Positions 60,913 through 64,000 of a stretch of DNA of 64,000 nucleotides are shown here, piece by piece. The stretch spans positions 1,054,001-1,118,000 of the forward strand of contig CAWIFQ010000005.1 of NCBI GenBank assembly GCA_963835495.1. Reading direction: 5' to 3'. The notes under the pieces were generated by a model. That model was not told the DNA's origin. It saw only the letters and a list, made by a program, of their open reading frames with translations, and searched no databases. This DNA is from Acaudatibacter sp963835495 (GTDB lineage Bacteria > Pseudomonadota > Alphaproteobacteria > Caulobacterales > Caulobacteraceae). Positions within the stretch are counted from its first letter, which is position 1; every line of letters begins with the position of its first letter. The position numbers and the translations under genes are program-made.

Positions 60913-62312
60913 CGCCGCCGCGAACTCTCTGACGAACGCCTTCACCGCCCCGACGTCCGCGGCGATCGTCTCGAACCGTTCCGCGCGGCTGGCGAGGCCG
61001 ACGACGCTGTGCGGGCGGTCCGGCGCGACGCCGGTGGCGGCCTTCACGGTCTCGGGGAACTTGGCCGGGTGGGCGGTGGCCAGCACCACCAGCGGCGTGG
61101 TGCGCGCCGCCGGCCCGATCCGCGCGGCGGCGGCCAAGCCGACGGCCGTGTGCGGGTCGACCAGCTCGCCGGTCTCGTTGAGCGTCGAAAGGATGGTGCG
61201 CGCCGTCTCGCCCTCGCTCACCGCCGCGCCGAAGAAGAACGCCCGCATGGCCGCGAGGCTGCGCGGCGGCACGTCGATCGCGCCCTGCGCCGCGAACGCC
61301 TCGAACGCGCGGGCGGTCTCCAGCGCGATCGCGGTCGGCGGCCTCGAAATAGAGCCGCTCGAAGTTGGAGGCGGCCTGGATGTCCATCGCCGGGCTGACG
61401 GTCGCCGTCACCTCGCCGCGGGCGTAGCGGCCGCTCTCAAGCGCGCGGCCGAGGATGTCGTTGGAGTTGACCGCCGACGATGATCCGCTCGATCGGCAGG
61501 CCCATGCGGGTCGCGACATAGCCGGCGTAGGCGTCGCCGAAATTGCCGGTGGGCACGGCGAAGGCGACCTTGCGCCCTGGCGCGCCGAGCGCCACGGCGG
61601 CGGTGAAGTAGTAGACGGCCTGCGCGACGATGCGGGCGAAGTTGATCGAGTTGACGCCCGACAGGTCGACCGCCGGCGGCGAACTGGGCGTCGCGGAACA
61701 TCTCCTTCAGCGATCGCCTGGCAGTCGTCGAAGGTGCCCTTCGACGGCCAGGCAGGCGACGTTGGCCTCGTCGGCGGTGGTCATGAAGCGGCGCTGCACC
61801 TCGGAGATCCGCCCCTCGGGGAACATCGCCACGATGCGGACGTTGGCGCGGCCGCGGAAGGCCTCCACCGCCGCCCCGCCGGTGTCGCCCGAGGTGGCGC
61901 AGACGATGGTCAGCTTGCGGCCGACGCGGGCCAGGGCGTGGTCGTAGAGCCGCGCCAGCAGCTGCATGGCCACGTCCTTGAACGCCAGGGTCGGGCCGTG
62001 GAACAGCTCCAGCAGGAAGCGGCCCGGCGCCAGCTGGGTCAGCGGCGCCACGGCGGCGTGGCTGAAGCTGGCGTAGGCGTCGGCGCACATCTCGGCGAGG
62101 TCGGCCCGAGGGATCTCGTCGCCGGCGAAGCGGCCGACCACCTCGGCGGCGACCTCGGCGTAGGGCCGGCCGGCGAAGGCGGCGATCTCGGCTTCGCTGA
62201 ACCGCGGCCAGGTCTCGGGCACATAGAGGCCGCCGTCGGGGGCGAGCCCCGTCAGCACGGCGTCCAGGAAGCCGACCGGCGGCGCGGCGCCGCGGGTGGA
62301 GATGTAGTTCAT
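60913..62312 (-). CDS. thrC: Threonine synthase, with several frameshifts
   Basis: Start ATG 62312 (MNYISTRGAAPPVGFLDAVL). PLP-lysine region HGPTLAFKDVAMQLLARLYD and IVCATSGDTGGAAVEAFRG are intact. The frame then breaks at about 61737, 61710, 61676, 61472 and 61333, each consistent with one extra base. Corrected, it reads GTFDDCQAIVKEMFRDAQFA, VNSINFARIVAQAVYYFTAA and, later, PPRSLAAMRAFFFGAAVSEG. About 465 residues when repaired, normal for ThrC. It converts phosphohomoserine, made by ThrB, to threonine. It overlaps the SURF1 stop by 4 bases. The exact 3' end is unclear. Confidence 0.88.
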
Positions 62313-63007
62313 GGCCTTTGGGGAGGCTTTGGGTGGTGTCTGCGCCAGAGCATGGCCGCATAGACGCATGCCACCGCACCGGCAAGGCCGAACCAGGTCA
62401 GCCAGTAGGCGCCGACGTATTGCAGATTGTCGCCGGCGTCCGGGTAGGGGCTCGGCGCGACGCCCGGCGCCGGCGGGGTCTCGCGCTCGGCGACCAGGAC
62501 GTAGGGCGCGGGGTGGCTGAGGCCGACGGCCGGGGGCTGGGCGCGGGCGTAGAGCAGGCCGACGACGCGGGCCGGCGCCGGCAGGCTGAGGGTCGGCGCG
62601 TTCGGCGAGCCGCGGCTCGCCAGCAGAAAGCCGCGGTCGACGACGATCCCCGCGTACGGCGCATCAGGCAGCCGGCAGGGCCCCAGCGTGCGGGCGATCC
62701 ACTCGCCGTTGTCGCTGATCATGTGGAACGTCGCGGGCTGCGCTGGGGCGGCCTCGCAGTCGGCGACGACGCGCGTGAAGCTGACGTCCGCGCCCTTGGC
62801 CGCCTGAGCCAGCACCGGGCCGATCGGCGTCGGCGGCGCGTGCTTCAGCGCCTCGATGCGGGCGAGCTGGTGGGTCTTCCAGTCCGCCCGCTTGAGCTGC
62901 CACACGCCGAGGCCGATGGTGACGACGAAGACGATGGTCGCGGCGAGGGTGAGGCCGACTGGGAACTTCGACGTCTTGCGAGCCGCGGCCTCTCCACCCA
63001 CGGTCAT
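62309..63007 (-). CDS. SURF1 family cytochrome oxidase assembly protein
   Basis: 232 residues from ATG 63007. Two membrane helices, one at each end (GLTLAATIVFVVTIGLGVWQ and YWLTWFGLAGAVACVYAAML), enclose a periplasmic domain with GIVVDRGFLLASRG and the late DNLQYVGAYWLTWFGLA, which is the SURF1 signature NHxxY-like region. It helps insert haem a into cytochrome aa3 oxidase. ATGA overlap with thrC. Confidence 0.92.
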   Translation of the reverse strand: MTVGGEAAARKTSKFPVGLTLAATIVFVVTIGLGVWQLKRADWKTHQLARIEALKHAPPTPIGPVLAQAAKGADVSFTRVVADCEAAPAQPATFHMISDNGEWIARTLGPCRLPDAPYAGIVVDRGFLLASRGSPNAPTLSLPAPARVVGLLYARAQPPAVGLSHPAPYVLVAERETPPAPGVAPSPYPDAGDNLQYVGAYWLTWFGLAGAVACVYAAMLWRRHHPKPPQRP

Positions 63008-63140
63008 GGCCGGCCTTTGTGCCGGCCATCCATGAACACAAGCCCTGCCTTGGTCGTGCCCGGCACGACCACCCACCGGCTTGTGTGCTTGGATCGCCGG
63101 GACTTACGCCCGGCGATGACCGTCCGTTGGGGGACGGGCT
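63008..63140. repeat. Cluster of nested palindromes between DUF983 and SURF1
   Basis: Four hairpins in a row or nested: GGCCGGC…GCCGGCC near 63008; ACACAAGCC…GGCTTGTGT enclosing GTCGTGCC-C-GGCACGAC near 63053; and CGCCGGG…CCCGGCG near 63098. This kind of block recurs in high-GC alphaproteobacteria as a dispersed repeat. Confidence 0.6.
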
Positions 63141-63151
63141 CGCACGGGGGC

Positions 63152-63536
63152 CTAGAGGTCATCCCGCCCAGCCTGCGAGGCCTTGTTGGCGAACTGGGCG
63201 GCGATCATCACGCCCTTGAGCGGCCGCAGCAGCCCGAAGCACAGGCCGCGGCGATCGGCAGCCAGATCAGCGCGTCCAGCCACAGCGGCGGGCGGAAGAC
63301 GATCTCGGTGAACAGCAGCCCGAACGCGGCGATGAAGCCGGCGATGAAGATCACGAACACCGCCGGCCCGTCGCCGGTGTCCGCGTTGGCCAGGTCGAAG
63401 CCGCAGGCTTCGAGCAGCGCGGCGCGACTTTCAGGAAGCCGGCGAACAGCGGGCCGTCGCCGCAGTTGGGGCAGCGACCCAGGACGCCGGCGACGAAGGG
63501 CGCGGCGCCCCCTTGGTCACGTCGAGGCCGGGTCAC
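63152..63536 (-). CDS. DUF983 domain-containing protein, frameshifted
   Basis: From GTG 63536: LGRCPNCGDGPLFAGFLKVA, with the first CxxC, then APRCEACGFDLANADTGDGP with the second CxxC once the frame is corrected near 63412, then two membrane helices (VFVIFIAGFIAAFGLLFTEI, LWLDALIWLPIAAALCFGLL) after a second correction near 63245, ending at 63152. About 128 residues when repaired. DUF983 genes sit beside cytochrome oxidase genes; a zinc-ribbon membrane assembly role is presumed. Confidence 0.75.
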
Positions 63537-63543
63537 GTTGCGC

Positions 63544-64000
63544 TCACTTCCCCCAGCCGGCGCCGAAGGTGAAGTAGAGGAAGGTGAACAGGAACAGCCA
63601 GACCACGTCGACGAAGTGCCAGTACCAGGCGGCCGCCTCGAAGCCGAAGTGCTTGGTCGGGGTGAAGCCGCCGCCGAGCAGCCGGATCAGGCAGACGGTC
63701 AGGAAGATCGTGCCGATGATGACGTGGAAGCCGTGGAAGCCGGTGGCCATGAAGAAGGCCGAACCGTAGAGGCCCGAGTTCGAGGCGTCCGGCCCGTAGA
63801 ACAGGTGCTCGGTCAGGATGTGGTGGTACTCGAACGCCTGGATCGAGGTGAACAGCATGCCCAGCAGGATGGTCAGCAGCAGGCCGATCTTGCGCCCCGG
63901 CCGATCGCCGGTCTGCAGCGCGTGGTGCGCCCAGGTGACGGTGGTGCCCGAGAGCAGCAGCGTGAGCGTGTTGACCAGCGGCAGCTCGAACGCCGGCACG
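63544..64000 (-). CDS. ctaE: Cytochrome c oxidase subunit III, 5' part missing
   Basis: The C-terminal 151 or so residues are present, open to the right edge. The segments FELPLVNTLTLLLSGTTVTW, HHALQTGDRP, GMLFTSIQAFEYHH, SAFFMATGFHGFHVIIGTIF and FGFEAAAWYWHFVDVVWLFL are typical of CoxIII, with the lipid-binding His/Glu pattern. Subunit of the aa3-type terminal oxidase. Followed 7 bases later by DUF983 and then SURF1, an assembly operon. Confidence 0.95.
   Translation of the reverse strand, partial: VPAFELPLVNTLTLLLSGTTVTWAHHALQTGDRPGRKIGLLLTILLGMLFTSIQAFEYHHILTEHLFYGPDASNSGLYGSAFFMATGFHGFHVIIGTIFLTVCLIRLLGGGFTPTKHFGFEAAAWYWHFVDVVWLFLFTFLYFTFGAGWGK

Noticed and set aside
1..64000. CRISPR arrays, rRNA genes, insertion sequences, prophage or integron parts
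   Set aside because: No regularly spaced direct repeats, transposase, integrase or phage genes were seen; the repeated structures present are palindromic intergenic elements.

Overview
The window is about 64 kb of high-GC, gene-dense chromosomal DNA from an alphaproteobacterium, most likely Caulobacteraceae (Caulobacter/Phenylobacterium type). This rests on codon use, on the order ctaE – DUF983 – SURF1 – thrC – M16 peptidase – GNAT – GGDEF/EAL at the right end, on thrB–rnhA coupling, and on NodT-type efflux and FecI/FecR/TonB signalling genes. These are inferences from family recognition; no database was searched. There are no rRNA genes, CRISPR arrays, insertion sequences or prophage. One tRNA (Ala, anticodon CGC) is present.

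Layout: 1–4.4 kb, a penicillin-binding protein cut by the left edge, an AsmA-like protein, a YggT protein and the tRNA. 4.6–7.2 kb, small secreted proteins, a GT39-like glycosyltransferase and a 56-residue Asp/Gly-rich peptide. 7.5–14.9 kb, a same-strand set: ECF sigma factor, FecR anti-sigma, STN-type TonB-dependent receptor, TlpA-like thioredoxin, DUF4266 lipoprotein, DUF3570 outer-membrane protein and an ApbE-like FMN transferase. This is the most interesting system here: a surface-signalling module joined to a poorly understood redox/flavin module. 15.5–19.7 kb, a triple-repeat secreted protein, a GST, and the rubrerythrin / GlpC-like Fe-S protein / DUF3501 trio. 20–29.6 kb, an ATP-grasp protein, a TetR / hydrolase / quinone oxidoreductase / acyltransferase operon, a 2,4-dienoyl-CoA reductase-like SDR, a MerR regulator, a di-iron ferritin-like protein and a DUF72 protein.

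29.8–36.7 kb holds a tripartite RND efflux operon (NodT, HlyD, HAE1 pump) and an MFS transporter. 36.8–38.3 kb is a dmeR–dmeF cobalt/nickel efflux pair with a perfect 22-bp palindrome before dmeR. 38.5–46.4 kb holds rnhA–thrB, a pair of palindromic elements, a VOC protein, a lipoprotein, an FAD-linked oxidase, a VapBC toxin–antitoxin and a YceI–cytochrome b561–YceI–Sua5 operon. 46.5–52.9 kb holds an acyl-CoA dehydrogenase, a large lower-GC phosphoesterase with a duplicated domain, a peroxiredoxin and YqgE. 52.9–57.3 kb is the divergent selU/selD pair plus an EF-G-like GTPase. 57.3–64 kb is GGDEF/EAL, GNAT, M16, thrC, SURF1, DUF983 and cytochrome oxidase subunit III (cut by the right edge).

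Caution: at least eight otherwise conserved genes carry single-base frameshifts, mostly +1 in short G/C contexts and clustered in the last 5 kb (five in thrC). This looks like consensus error in the assembly rather than decay, so the affected genes are annotated across the shifts. Many intergenic gaps hold long GC-rich inverted repeats.
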